64,000 bases of DNA from Pseudomonas frederiksbergensis (GCF_003732705.1 NZ_MOBR01000043.1:62001-126000), one strand, 5' to 3'. Positions 33,065 through 42,444 are shown, counted from the stretch's first letter. Made by a program: numbers and translations. The notes: generated from the sequence alone by a model not told the origin.

Positions 33065-35785
33065 TTAGAACCACTGCTTGAAGCGGCGGATGTAGATCGT
33101 CTTCATGGTCTGCGCCACCACGCAGTAGCTGAGCAATGTGCCCACCAGCCAAGGGAAGTATTCCCATGGCAACGGCACCAGGCCGACCAGCGTGCCCAGC
33201 GGCGAAAACGGGATGTAGATGCCCAGGCAGATCACGACCCCGGTCGCCAGGATCACCGGCAACGCCGCCGTGCTCTGGAAGAACGGAATCTTCTGGGTGC
33301 GCAGCATGTGCACCACCAACGTCTGCGACAGCAGCCCTTCGATGAACCAGCCGGACTGGAACAGGCTCTGCATTTCCACGCTGTTGGCGGCGAACACGTA
33401 CCACATCAGGGCAAACGTGGTGATGTCGAAGATCGACGAGGTCGGCCCGATCCACAGCATGAACCGCCCAATGTTCTTCGCGTCCCACTTGCGTGGTTTG
33501 CGCAGGAACTCCTTGTCCATTTTGTCCCATGGCAACGCCAGCTGAGAGATGTCGTACATCAGGTTTTGCAGCAGCAGGTGGATCGACAGCATCGGCAAGA
33601 ACGGAATAAACGCACTCGCCACCAGCACCGAGAACACGTTGCCGAAGTTGGAACTGGCAGTCATGTTCAAGTACTTCATGATATTGCCGAAGGTTTCGCG
33701 GCCCTTGAGCACGCCTTCTTCGAGCACCATCAGGCTCTTTTCCAGGAGGATGATGTCCGCCGATTCCTTGGCGATGTCGGTGCCGCTGTCCACCGAAATC
33801 CCGACGTCGGCATCCCGCAGCGCTGGCGCATCGTTAATGCCGTCGCCGAGGAAACCCACGGTGTGACCGTTGGCTTGCAGGGCCTTGAGCACCCGGGATT
33901 TCTGCAGTGGCGTCAACTTGGCAAACACCGTGCGTTCTTCGACCCGCAGCTTGAGCGTGGTGTCGTCCATGTGCTCGATGTCCTGGCCGAGCAGCGGGGT
34001 GCCTGGGTCGAGTCCGACTTCGCGGCAGATCTTGCAAGTAACCACGGCGTTATCGCCGGTCAGCACTTTTACCGTGACACCCATGTCCCGCAGTGCAGCG
34101 ATGGCCGGGCCAGCGGTTTCCTTCGGCGGATCGAGGAAGGTCAGGAAGCCGCGAATCACCAGGTCGCGCTCATCGGCGGTGTGGTACTGATTTTTGCTTT
34201 GGGCTTTCGGGATTTCGCGGGTAGCCACCAGCAGCACCCGGAAGCCGTCCTCGTTGTACTCGTTGGCCAGGGCCAGCAAGTCTTTGCGCCGCTGCGCATC
34301 CAGCGCGATCACCTGACCGTTTTCATGGAGGTGGCTGGCGATGGAGAGCATTTCCTCGACCGCACCTTTGCACACCATCAGATGATCGTCGCGGCTGTCC
34401 TTGACGATGATCGACAGGCGCCGACGCACGAAGTCGAACGGCAACTCATCGACTTTGCTGTAGGCGAACGGGATACGGAACTTTGGATTGCGATCCGCGA
34501 ACTGAACGACCGCCTGATCCATCAGATTCTTCAAACCACTTTGGTGATGGCTGTTGAGCCACGCCAGTTCGAGGATCGAATCGTCACGCCGGCCGTGGCT
34601 GTCGACGTGGTGCTCCAGAATGATCTTGTCCTGGGTCAGGGTGCCGGTCTTGTCGGTGCACAGCACGTCCATCGAACCGAAGTTCTGGATCGCGTTGAGG
34701 CGCTTGACCACCACTTTGCGCTTGGCCATGGCCATCGCGCCTTTGGCCAGGTTGGCGCTGACGATCATCGGCAGCATTTCCGGGGTCAGGCCGACGGCGA
34801 CGGCCAGAGCGAACAGGAAGGCATCGCCCCAGTCACCCTTGGAGAAGCCGTTGAGCAGGAACACGATCGGCACCATCACCAGCATGAAGCGGATCAGCAA
34901 CCAACTGACGCTGTTCACCCCACGGTCGAACGCGGTTTGCACCCGCGAGCCGACGATGGCTTTGGCCAGGGAACCGAAGTAGGTCCGCGCGCCGGTCGCG
35001 ACCACCACAGCCTTGGCGGTACCGCTGACCACGTTGGTGCCCATGAAGCAGATGTTCGGCAGGTCCAGCAGGTTGGACTGATCAGGCGCGGCGCTGGTGG
35101 CCGATTTCTGCGCCACATTGCCGAGGGTGTCGTACTTCTCGACCGGCAACGCTTCGCCAGTGAGCACAGCCTGGCTGATAAACAGGTCGCGGGATTCGAT
35201 CAGGCGGATGTCTGCCGGGATCATGTCCCCAGCGCTCAATTGCACGATGTCGCCGGCCACCAGATCACGCATCGGCACTTCCCGCAGCTGCGGTTTGCCG
35301 TCGCGGTGTTCGCGGCGCAGCACGGTGGCGGTGGTGCGCACCATCGCCTTCAGCGCTTCGGCGGACTTGGCCGAGCGGTATTCCTGCCAGAACCGCAGCA
35401 GGCTGCTGAGGCTGACCATGGTCATGATAATGATGACTTTGGTCAGGTCGGCGTCATCCGCTTCACCGTTGCTGATCGGCAGCCAGTAATCGGTGAAGAA
35501 ACTGATGCCGGCCAGGGTCAGCAACACATAGATGAACGGATTGTTCAGGGCTTTGAGCAGTTGGATCAGGGCGTGAGGCGGCTTGTCGTGGGCCACTTCG
35601 TTGTGACCGTTGCGTGCGAGGCGGCCCTGGGCTTCGAGTTCGGTCAGGCCGTCGGTGCTGGCATTGAGGTTGGTCAGCGTCACGGCCAGGCCGTTTTGCG
35701 CTTCCCGGGCGGCGCGCATCGACAGTTTGGCGTTGTCGTTGCTGGCGCCGCGAGTGGCTTTTTTTGCGGTGTTTACAAGGGTCAT
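33065..35785 (-). CDS. mgtA: Magnesium-translocating P-type ATPase
   Basis: A 906-residue P3B-type ATPase, the normal length for MgtA/MgtB. The phosphorylated Asp is D378 in CTDKTGTLTQ. Others are LTGEALPVEK (actuator loop), KVLTGDN, and LGDGINDAPALRDADVGISVDSGTDIAKESADI (hinge). About ten membrane segments are placed as in the family, and the PEMLPMI helix-4 motif of MgtA is present. It imports magnesium using ATP at low external Mg. ATG 35785 follows AGGAG seven bases away, with a small hairpin immediately 5' to that site. A 98-codon gene precedes it. Confidence 0.95.
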   Translation of the reverse strand: MTLVNTAKKATRGASNDNAKLSMRAAREAQNGLAVTLTNLNASTDGLTELEAQGRLARNGHNEVAHDKPPHALIQLLKALNNPFIYVLLTLAGISFFTDYWLPISNGEADDADLTKVIIIMTMVSLSSLLRFWQEYRSAKSAEALKAMVRTTATVLRREHRDGKPQLREVPMRDLVAGDIVQLSAGDMIPADIRLIESRDLFISQAVLTGEALPVEKYDTLGNVAQKSATSAAPDQSNLLDLPNICFMGTNVVSGTAKAVVVATGARTYFGSLAKAIVGSRVQTAFDRGVNSVSWLLIRFMLVMVPIVFLLNGFSKGDWGDAFLFALAVAVGLTPEMLPMIVSANLAKGAMAMAKRKVVVKRLNAIQNFGSMDVLCTDKTGTLTQDKIILEHHVDSHGRRDDSILELAWLNSHHQSGLKNLMDQAVVQFADRNPKFRIPFAYSKVDELPFDFVRRRLSIIVKDSRDDHLMVCKGAVEEMLSIASHLHENGQVIALDAQRRKDLLALANEYNEDGFRVLLVATREIPKAQSKNQYHTADERDLVIRGFLTFLDPPKETAGPAIAALRDMGVTVKVLTGDNAVVTCKICREVGLDPGTPLLGQDIEHMDDTTLKLRVEERTVFAKLTPLQKSRVLKALQANGHTVGFLGDGINDAPALRDADVGISVDSGTDIAKESADIILLEKSLMVLEEGVLKGRETFGNIMKYLNMTASSNFGNVFSVLVASAFIPFLPMLSIHLLLQNLMYDISQLALPWDKMDKEFLRKPRKWDAKNIGRFMLWIGPTSSIFDITTFALMWYVFAANSVEMQSLFQSGWFIEGLLSQTLVVHMLRTQKIPFFQSTAALPVILATGVVICLGIYIPFSPLGTLVGLVPLPWEYFPWLVGTLLSYCVVAQTMKTIYIRRFKQWF

Positions 35786-35796
35786 TGCTGTGCTCC

Positions 35797-35814
35797 TGCC
35801 GCAGATTCGCGGCA
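35797..35814 (-). promoter_or_regulatory. Hairpin next to the mgtA ribosome binding site
   Basis: On the minus strand TGCCGC-GAATCT-GCGGCA forms a 6-bp stem that touches the AGGAG ribosome site of mgtA. A longer imperfect inverted pair, GTTCGCTGGCC (35909-35919) and GGGCAGCGAAC, lies further upstream in the 274-base leader. Leader control of mgtA by magnesium is known in enterobacteria; here it is only a possibility. Confidence 0.35.
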
Positions 35815-36059
35815 CGACACACAGGCACCTCAGCTAATTAAAGACGAGCGCACGTATGTCGAGCCGCCAATAGGCGATCGATTCTGATAGTTGCGTTTTT
35901 AATCGTTAATGTTCGCTGGCCGTCGATTGAGAAGTGACGGGCAGCGAACCGTCTACTGGCTTCGTCCATAACTAATTCCACTATTTGACAGGCAATAAGA
36001 AGTTGCCGAATTCCAACTAAGGAAGTCGTGAAGGGAAGGACTTTGAAAGTGCCTTCAGC

Positions 36060-36356
36060 TCAATTGAAAGTGCGCGCCCCGAGGGTCAGGCCGAGCATCA
36101 GGCTCGCCTGCCGGAACAGGCGCGCGATGCGCCGACTCGGTGGTTCCTGGCTGTCGTCGAGGCTCCAGCGTTGCTGAAGCTGACCGGTCATGGGGCAGAC
36201 GCGCCAGTTGGCACGCAGGTGTGCCTTGGCGGGGGAGGAAGGGCTGGAAAACGGCGCGCGGACCACGGCCGTGGCGAGACGCTCACGGCAGGACTTGACC
36301 CGCATAGTCGAGGCAAAGGCGCGTACGCCGGGCATTACAGTGGATTTGAAGTTCAT
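36060..36356 (-). CDS. Hypothetical small protein upstream of mgtA
   Basis: A 98-residue basic protein (many Arg) with no signal peptide or membrane helix. It contains NWRVCPMTGQLQQRWSLDD in the middle and ends RLFRQASLMLGLTLGARTFN. ATG 36356 has a good AGAGG eight bases upstream, and the frame begins and ends cleanly, so I think it is a real gene. I do not recognise the family. It is followed by a 274-base leader and mgtA on the same strand, which suggests a shared magnesium- or stress-related role but does not prove it. Confidence 0.55.
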   Translation of the reverse strand: MNFKSTVMPGVRAFASTMRVKSCRERLATAVVRAPFSSPSSPAKAHLRANWRVCPMTGQLQQRWSLDDSQEPPSRRIARLFRQASLMLGLTLGARTFN

Positions 36357-36709
36357 AACATACCTCTGGACCGGACTGACGCCGGCGAGGCAAGTTACGG
36401 TGGAGCATCAAGCTCTAGCGCAGCTCACCCGACCGCAAAGTCGAGTCCCGTCATGTTCTGGGTTGTGTGCCAGATCCCGCGAATTCGCAGTGACCCGACA
36501 GCGACTAGATACTGTGTCCATTGGATTCTTTTGTGAGTTGAAAAAAGGCCTGTGAAACCGGCCCGCGCAATTTACTCAGACCGATGGGTCAAGTCAACCT
36601 TCAATACCTGATTAAAGTGCAATCGGATGGAAAAACTTAGGATCCGATTATTGAAGTTGGAAGTTGTTCAGGTAAATGACAGTTACTTATCATGTTTATG
36701 ACGCACATC
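36357..36709. other. Non-coding gap with no recognised gene
   Basis: About 350 bases between the small gene before mgtA and a REPIN. It is more AT-rich at 36590-36700 than its neighbours and presumably contains the minus-strand promoter for the small gene and mgtA. TGTTTA occurs at 36693-36698, but no second PhoP-type half-site at 11-base spacing is convincing. Confidence 0.6.
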
Positions 36710-36776
36710 GTAGGAGCAAAGCTTGCTCGCGATGGCGATTTTGAGGACGCCATCGCGAGCAAGCTTTGCTCCCACA
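36710..36776. repeat. Short REPIN
   Basis: GTAGGAGCAAAGCTTGCTCG and its inverse enclose a loop of only about 20 bases. It ends seven bases before the stop codon of the GlxA regulator gene. Confidence 0.9.
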
Positions 36777-36783
36777 AAAACGG

Positions 36784-37770
36784 TCAACGGGAAAACCGAT
36801 TGCGATAATCCCTCGGCGAAACCCCCAGGTTGCGCTGAAAGGTAAAACGCATCCGTTCTTCATCACCAAACCCACACTGCCGGGCAATTTGATCGATGTT
36901 GCGTTCGGAGTCTTCCAACAGGCGCCGGGCGGCTTCCAGTCTCAGCACTTCCACGGCTTTGGCCGGTGTGCGGCGGGTCTTGAGTTTGTAGACCCGGGCA
37001 AAGTTGCGCGGGCTCATTTTCACCTGTTCGGCCAACACCTCGACCGTCAGGTTTTCGCGACTCAGGTTCTGCGCGATCCACAGGTGCAAGTCGTCGAAGA
37101 CTGCGCCGTCCAGGGTTTGTGCTTGCAGCATCTGGCTGTACTGGGCCTGGCCGCCGGGACGCTTGAGAAACACCACCAGTTCGCGCGCCACTTGCAGGGC
37201 CACTTCGCGGCCGCAATCGGCTTCCACCAGGGCCAGCGCCAGATCGATCCCGGCACTCACGCCCGCCGACGTCCACACGCTGCCTTGCTGGACGAAGATC
37301 GCATCGCTGTCGACTTCAATCGACGGAAAGCCTTCCTTGAGCATGTCGCACATCGCCCAATGGGTGGCGGCGCGGCGGCCTTCGAGCAATCCGGCCTGGG
37401 CCAGCAGAAACGTGCCGCTGCACACCGAGGCTGTGCGTTTGGCTTTGGCCGAGGCCGCCGCCAGCCAAGTGACCAACTCAAGGGAATCGTGCATCGCCTG
37501 CCGAATATTCGGCGCGCCGGGGACGATCAGCGTGTCGATGGCCTGATCGGCAAAATCGCTCAAGGGCAACGTCTCGACGACCAGCCCTTCGGCGGTCTGG
37601 ATCAAGCCCCCGGTCAGACTGGCGGTGTGCCGCTCGTACCCCGGCAAACCCCGTTCGGCCATGGCTTTGGAGGCGGCCCAGAACACGGTTTGCGCCCCGG
37701 TCAGATCCAGCAGGCCCATGTCGGGATAGGCGACGAACACGATTGAGCGCGATTGGGCAATTTCATTCAT
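36784..37770 (-). CDS. GlxA family transcriptional regulator (DJ-1/PfpI domain + AraC HTH)
   Basis: A 328-residue regulator with the same two-domain plan as the gene at 5718-6656. The DJ-1/PfpI domain has the Cys elbow in TASVCSGTF (C117) and AGLLEGRRAATHW; the AraC HTH is at about residues 225-325 (LTVEVLAEQVKMSPRNFARVY, and the second helix pair around QCGFGDEERMRFTFQ). It is divergent from the NDH-2-like gene at 37918 (147-base gap), which it may control. Confidence 0.88.
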   Translation of the reverse strand: MNEIAQSRSIVFVAYPDMGLLDLTGAQTVFWAASKAMAERGLPGYERHTASLTGGLIQTAEGLVVETLPLSDFADQAIDTLIVPGAPNIRQAMHDSLELVTWLAAASAKAKRTASVCSGTFLLAQAGLLEGRRAATHWAMCDMLKEGFPSIEVDSDAIFVQQGSVWTSAGVSAGIDLALALVEADCGREVALQVARELVVFLKRPGGQAQYSQMLQAQTLDGAVFDDLHLWIAQNLSRENLTVEVLAEQVKMSPRNFARVYKLKTRRTPAKAVEVLRLEAARRLLEDSERNIDQIARQCGFGDEERMRFTFQRNLGVSPRDYRNRFSR

Positions 37771-37917
37771 GGAAAGCTTCCACAGCGCCGGGTAAAAACG
37801 GCAGGATTTCAGGGTTTTATGTCATTTCGGGCGCCAGCGATCAACCCTACCATCGATTCCGAAACAGCAGACAGTCGCTCGCTGTCTGCCTCCATCACGA
37901 GAACGAAGGTAGCCATC

Positions 37918-39126
37918 ATGTCCCGAAAAATACTCATCGTCGGCGCCGGTTTCGCCGGTGTCTGGAGCGCCTTGGGCGCGGCCCGAGTGCTGGACCTCAA
38001 CGGCAAGACCGCCGACGTGGAAATTACCCTGATTTCCCCCCGGCCGGAAATCGTCATTCGTCCGCGCCTGCACGAACGCGCCCCCCACGAGATGAGTTCG
38101 CCACTGTTGCCATTGCTGGAAGCGGCGGGGGTCAAGTTCATCGAAGCCGAAGTGGAACGCATCGACACTTCCAGCGAGCGGGTGGTGCACGCGCTGACCA
38201 CCGATGGCCGACGCATCAGCGTGCCCTATGATCGTCTGGTGCTGACCAGCGGCAGCAAGCTCAATCGCCCGCCGGTACCGGGCCTGGTGGAAAATGCCTT
38301 CGCCGTGGATCAGTTGTCCGACGCGGTAAAGCTGGATCGTCATCTGGCCCAGTTGAGCAACCTGCCGAACTCGCCGGCACGCAATACCATCGTGGTCGTC
38401 GGCGGTGGTTTCACTGGCCTGGAAGTGGCCACTGAACTGCCTGAACGCCTGCGCACTCTGCATGGCGCCGATGCCCGATTCAAGATCATCGTGATCGAAC
38501 GCAACGAAGAAATCGGCCCGGACCTGGGCCCGAAGCCACGGCCGATGATCACTGAAGCGCTGGCGTCCTTGGGCATTGAATTCCAGGTGGGCTCCGGCGT
38601 GGTGGCGATCGATAAAAATGGCGTGCTGACCGCTGCCGGTCAGCGCATCGAAGCCAAAACCGTGATCTGGACCGGCGGCATGATCGCCAGTGGCCTGACG
38701 TCGCAAATCTCCTCCCGCCTGGATCGTCAGGGACGTGTTGAAGTGACTGGCGACTTGCGCGTGGTGGGCACTGATCATGTCTTCGCGGCGGGTGACGTGG
38801 CCATGGCGCTGACCGATGACGAAGGTCATTACTCGTTGATGTCCTGCCAGCATGCGATCTTCATGGGCCGCTTCGCCGGGCATAACGTGGCTGCCGACCT
38901 AGTGGGCGTGCCGACGCTTGAATACCGTCAGCCGTTCTATGCCACCTGCCTGGATCTGGGCGAGTGGGGCGCGGTGTATACCGAGGGTTGGGATCGTCAG
39001 GTATTGCTGACCCATGACGAAGGCAAAGAGCGCAAGCGCATGATCAACACCCAGTGGATCTATCCGCCAGCGGCTAATCGGGTTGATGCGTTGGAGGCTG
39101 GAAACCCGGAAATGGTTTACGGCTGA
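37918..39126 (+). CDS. NDH-2-like NAD(P)/FAD-dependent oxidoreductase
   Basis: A 402-residue pyridine nucleotide-disulfide-type flavoprotein. FAD motif VGAGFAGVWSALGAA at residues 7-21, NAD(P) motif VVVGGGFTGLEVATEL at about 160-175, and the ATG-like FAD-closing block HVFAAGDVAMAL at about 280. It resembles type II NADH dehydrogenases but lacks an evident C-terminal membrane anchor, so it may reduce another acceptor. ATG 37918 follows GAAGG; the frame extends upstream without a ribosome site, so the longer version was rejected. It is divergent from the GlxA regulator. Confidence 0.85.
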   Translation: MSRKILIVGAGFAGVWSALGAARVLDLNGKTADVEITLISPRPEIVIRPRLHERAPHEMSSPLLPLLEAAGVKFIEAEVERIDTSSERVVHALTTDGRRISVPYDRLVLTSGSKLNRPPVPGLVENAFAVDQLSDAVKLDRHLAQLSNLPNSPARNTIVVVGGGFTGLEVATELPERLRTLHGADARFKIIVIERNEEIGPDLGPKPRPMITEALASLGIEFQVGSGVVAIDKNGVLTAAGQRIEAKTVIWTGGMIASGLTSQISSRLDRQGRVEVTGDLRVVGTDHVFAAGDVAMALTDDEGHYSLMSCQHAIFMGRFAGHNVAADLVGVPTLEYRQPFYATCLDLGEWGAVYTEGWDRQVLLTHDEGKERKRMINTQWIYPPAANRVDALEAGNPEMVYG

Positions 39127-39135
39127 TTCGTTTTT

Positions 39136-39242
39136 GATCGTTCCCACGCTCTGCGTGGGAATGCATCCCGGGACGCTCCGCGTCCCAAGAGCGGACGCAG
39201 AGCGTCCATGACGGCATTCCCACGCAGAGCGTGGGAACGATC
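39136..39242. repeat. GATCGTTCCCACGC palindromic repeat, copy 1
   Basis: GATCGTTCCCACGCTCTGCG at the left is mirrored by CGCAGAGCGTGGGAACGATC at the right, with an inner GGACGCTCCGCGTCC/GGACGCAGAGCGTCC pair. The same family occurs at 48248-48360, 51768-51880 and 59772-59884. Confidence 0.9.
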
Positions 39243-39364
39243 ATGGCCTAAGGCATTCGCATTACTCGTGACAATCCAGAACATATGTATTGCCCACACC
39301 TGTCTGTTTCCACACAGACGGGCTGCGTACCTTGGGTTCACTGCAACCCCATAAGGACGCCCCC

Positions 39365-40303
39365 ATGCTCAATCGTTTGATACTGCCTTTCACCTTGCTC
39401 TTCACCTTCAGCGCCGCTCAAGCGGCGGATGCCGAAAAATGGTATCCGTCGAAATACGGCGCCAATGATGAAATCGGCGCGCTGAATTTGCTGAACGCCG
39501 ACTCGGTGCTCAACGCCGCCAAACTGATCAAGACTGGCAAGACCTACCCGCTGGCCGTGCCCATCGACAAAACCCTTCCGGCCTTTCGTCATCGCAGTTT
39601 CAACCTGACCAACGTCCAGCCGGGCGAGGCGGGCGGCACGACCATGGGCCCGAACAAATTCACCTTCAACGATGAACTGGTGGTGGGCTGGACCGGCGTC
39701 GGCACTCAGCTCAACGGCATCGGCCATATCGGCATCGATTACGTCTACTACAACGGCAATCGCGCCGCCGATTTCGTCACCGTCGAAGGCGTGAAGAAAC
39801 TCGGCATCGAAAAGGTTCCGCCAATCGTCACCCGTGGCGTGGTGCTGGACATGACCGCCGTGTACGGCACGCCGATCGTGCCGGAGAAAACCGAATTCAC
39901 CGTCGCCGACATTCAAAAGGCCCTCGACCTGCAAGGCATCACCATCCAGAAAGGCGATGTGGTGTTGTTCAACACCGGTTGGCTGGAATTGCTGGGCAAG
40001 GACAACAAGAAATTCCTCGCCGTGGAGCCAGGCATCGGCATGGCCGCCGCCAAATGGCTGGTGGACAAGCAGATCGTCGCCTTCGGCGGTGACACCTGGG
40101 CTTCGGAAATCTACCCCGCCAAAGACGGCCAGGAGTTCCCGGTCAACCAGTACATGCTGGCCAAGAACGGCATCTACAACCTTGAGCTGATCGACAGCCG
40201 CGCGCTGGTGAAAGACAAGGCGTGGGAGTTCATGTTTGTCCTCGGCCAGCCTCTGTACAAGGGCTCGACCCAGGTCAACATCAACCCGGTGGCGATCCAC
40301 TGA
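39365..40303 (+). CDS. Cyclase family protein (PF04199-type metal hydrolase), exported
   Basis: A 312-residue member of the cyclase/kynurenine formamidase-like family with a signal peptide (ILPFTLLFTFSAAQA, cleavage near residue 21), so it probably works in the periplasm. Relatives are Mn- or Zn-dependent hydrolases of amides or lactones. The metal motif that usually reads T-H-x-D-x-x-x-H is here T114-Q115-L-N117-G-I-G-H121, with Asp replaced by Asn, so metal binding may be altered. ATG 39365 is used; the longer frame has no signal peptide at its start. It is followed by a REPIN and the LysR gene on the same strand. Confidence 0.85.
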   Translation: MLNRLILPFTLLFTFSAAQAADAEKWYPSKYGANDEIGALNLLNADSVLNAAKLIKTGKTYPLAVPIDKTLPAFRHRSFNLTNVQPGEAGGTTMGPNKFTFNDELVVGWTGVGTQLNGIGHIGIDYVYYNGNRAADFVTVEGVKKLGIEKVPPIVTRGVVLDMTAVYGTPIVPEKTEFTVADIQKALDLQGITIQKGDVVLFNTGWLELLGKDNKKFLAVEPGIGMAAAKWLVDKQIVAFGGDTWASEIYPAKDGQEFPVNQYMLAKNGIYNLELIDSRALVKDKAWEFMFVLGQPLYKGSTQVNINPVAIH

Positions 40304-40310
40304 TAGGTCT

Positions 40311-40376
40311 GTAGGAGCATGGCTTGCCCGCGATGGCGTTCTTGAGAGAGCCATCGCGGGCAAGCCATGCTCCTAC
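40311..40376. repeat. Short REPIN (GCCCGCGA variant)
   Basis: GTAGGAGCATGGCTTGCCCG and its inverse CGGGCAAGCCATGCTCCTAC enclose 26 bases. The GGCTTGCCCGCGA form is a sub-family also seen at 42351 and 45668. Confidence 0.9.
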
Positions 40377-40407
40377 GAAAAACAACGTTTCTGGACATGG
40401 AGAACAC

Positions 40408-41343
40408 ATGGACATGGTTCCTTCCCTCGCCAGCATCGCTTCACGCTTGCGACTCAAACAACTGCGCCTGCTGATCGCCCTCGATGAGCGGGGTTCCCTG
40501 CACAAGGCCGCCGAGCAGATTTCGATCTCCCAGTCCGGCGCCACCAAGGCCCTGCATGAAGTCGAGTCGCTGATTGGCACGCCGCTGTTCGAACGCCAGC
40601 CCAAGGGCTTGGTGGCCAACGAAATGGGGCGCTGCATGATTCGTTACGCCCGACTGATTCATAGCGATGTCGAGCATTTGCATGAGGAAATGCTCAGCAT
40701 CATGCAGGGCCAGGGCGGGCGATTGTCGGTGGGGGTGATCATGGGTGCGGTGCCGTTGCTGACCCGGGCCTTGACCGCGTTGCGCCTCAAGCAGCCGGAG
40801 CTGTCGGTGGAACTGGTGGAAAACACCAGCGCGACGTTGCTCGGATTGCTGGATCAGGGGCGGCTGGACCTGGCGATTTGTCGCACCAGCGTCGGCCAGC
40901 GTTCGGACGCTTATGACTGCATCGAACTGAGCGAAGAACCCTTGGCGGTGGTCGCCAGCCAGGACCATCCGCTGGCCCGTGCCGAATCGTTGCAGCTCTC
41001 GCAATTGAGCGAGTACCGCTGGGTGGTCTACCCCAAGGACATGCCGATGCGCCAGGCCCTGGAACGTGAACTCGATGAAGCGGGGCTGGAAATCCCCCGC
41101 TATCCGCTGGAAACCTCATCCATCCTCGCCACCATGCTGTTGGTGCAGCAGGACCCGACGCTGCTGGCGGTGATCCCGGCGGAAGTGGCCAAACTCTGCG
41201 AGCAATACGATTTGCTGGTGAAGTTGCCGGTGCCGTTGCGCGCGTTGAATGAGCCTTACGGCGTGATCAGCCGGGCCGGCGCCGATCTTTCCCCGGCGGC
41301 GACCCTGCTGATCCACGAGCTGCAACAGGCGCTGATTACTTGA
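40408..41343 (+). CDS. LysR family transcriptional regulator (GbpR-like), locus B
   Basis: A 311-residue LysR regulator, paralogous along its length to the locus A regulator at 21149: LRLLIALDERGSLHKAAEQI, QSGATKALHEVE and VGVIMGAVPLLT match the same blocks. ATG 40408 follows GGAG. The gene lies between two cyclase-family genes and its stop overlaps by eight bases that of the convergent cyclase gene. It probably controls locus B. The effector may resemble that of the locus A paralog. Confidence 0.9.
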   Translation: MDMVPSLASIASRLRLKQLRLLIALDERGSLHKAAEQISISQSGATKALHEVESLIGTPLFERQPKGLVANEMGRCMIRYARLIHSDVEHLHEEMLSIMQGQGGRLSVGVIMGAVPLLTRALTALRLKQPELSVELVENTSATLLGLLDQGRLDLAICRTSVGQRSDAYDCIELSEEPLAVVASQDHPLARAESLQLSQLSEYRWVVYPKDMPMRQALERELDEAGLEIPRYPLETSSILATMLLVQQDPTLLAVIPAEVAKLCEQYDLLVKLPVPLRALNEPYGVISRAGADLSPAATLLIHELQQALIT

Positions 41344-42319
41344 TCACAATCGGATTCACCGGCGCCCCGGTGCCACCTACGACCTTCAGCGGCGCGGCGG
41401 TGTAGAGGAATTTCCACTGGCCATCGGCAGCGCAATCGCTGGCCAGTTCATCGAGCAGCGCCACTTCGGTGAAGGTCACGCCGAGGTTGCGCATCAAGGC
41501 GTTGTGCAGCGGGATCAACACCCCGGAGGCGGGGTCGACCGCCACTTCGTTGGCCATGGTGTCGGTGACCAGGTTGGGGATTTCCATCTGGTGAAACCAC
41601 TCCACCAGTTCACGGCTGAAGGTCAGGCCAGGTTCGGCGAAATCCTTGTAGAACTCTTCCGGTTCGCGCTCGTAGAACGAACCGATCCAACCCGTGCGGA
41701 TGATCAGGATGTCGCGTTTCTCAATCTCGATACCTTGAGCTTTCGCCGCCGCCAGCAGGTCCAGATGGGTAAAGGTTTCGCCCTTGTCCAGCACCGCTTT
41801 GCCGCGATGGCGGGCCATGTCGATCAGCACCGCACGCCCGACAATCCCGCGCTCGGCAATCGGCAGGATGCTGGCCTTGTCCATGCTGCCGATGGTGCTC
41901 ATGGCGTCGTAGCCGTTCCACAACTTGTTGTCGTGCCAGACGTGGCCCAGGGCGTCGTACTGGGTCGAGCCTTGCAGGTGCATGAAGATCACATCGTCGG
42001 CGTACTCGACGTGGCCATCGAAGTGGGTTTTACCGGCGAGGAAATGGCCTTTGTCCAGCACATTGACCCGCATTGATGGGCGGCGGCCGGGCCACAGAGG
42101 CTCGCCTTTCGGGTGACCGATCTGCACTTGCAGGGTGAAAGTCTTGCCCTGTCGCACCGAGGCGATGCCCCGCAGGACTTCGGCTTCTTGCAGGTAATTC
42201 AGGGCGCCGACTTCATCATACGGGCCCCATTTGCCCCAGTTGGTGGGCAGGCCTTCGAGGAGTTTTTTGATGTCGGGAGAACGGTCGGCGGCGGTGTTAT
42301 TGGTGTTGTGGTCGCACAT
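41336..42319 (-). CDS. Cyclase family protein (PF04199-type metal hydrolase), cytoplasmic
   Basis: A 327-residue cyclase-family hydrolase without a signal peptide. Its metal motif is S118-T119-Q120-Y-D122-A-L-G-H126, followed by VWHDN, so the Asp and the last His are present while the first His is Gln, a known variant. The DKGHFLAGKTHFDGHVE block and the EEFYKDFAEPGLTFSRE block are seen in close relatives. It starts at ATG 42319 after AAGGAAA. Its end overlaps the end of the LysR gene. It could hydrolyse an amide or lactone in the same pathway as the exported relative. Confidence 0.85.
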   Translation of the reverse strand: MCDHNTNNTAADRSPDIKKLLEGLPTNWGKWGPYDEVGALNYLQEAEVLRGIASVRQGKTFTLQVQIGHPKGEPLWPGRRPSMRVNVLDKGHFLAGKTHFDGHVEYADDVIFMHLQGSTQYDALGHVWHDNKLWNGYDAMSTIGSMDKASILPIAERGIVGRAVLIDMARHRGKAVLDKGETFTHLDLLAAAKAQGIEIEKRDILIIRTGWIGSFYEREPEEFYKDFAEPGLTFSRELVEWFHQMEIPNLVTDTMANEVAVDPASGVLIPLHNALMRNLGVTFTEVALLDELASDCAADGQWKFLYTAAPLKVVGGTGAPVNPIVIK

Positions 42320-42350
42320 GAAAGTTTCCTTGGGATTTAACGGCCGTACT

Positions 42351-42444
42351 CCTGTAGGAGCAAGGCTTGCCCGCGATGGCGGTGTGTCAGCAACGATGAT
42401 GTTGACTGACACTCCGTCATCGCGGGCAAGCCTTGCTCCTACAA
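42351..42444. repeat. REPIN (GCCCGCGA variant)
   Basis: CCTGTAGGAGCAAGGCTTGC is mirrored by GCAAGCCTTGCTCCTACAAG between the cyclase gene start and the NIPSNAP stop. Confidence 0.9.

Noticed and set aside
33035..35887. A 950-codon open frame antisense to mgtA
   Set aside because: It mirrors the mgtA gene over its whole length, has no recognisable domain, and arises from GC-rich codon bias; mgtA has all P-type ATPase motifs.
36660..36700. PhoP box near mgtA
   Set aside because: Only one TGTTTA half-site is clear; the expected second half 11 bases away is not convincing, and the site is more than 800 bases from mgtA.
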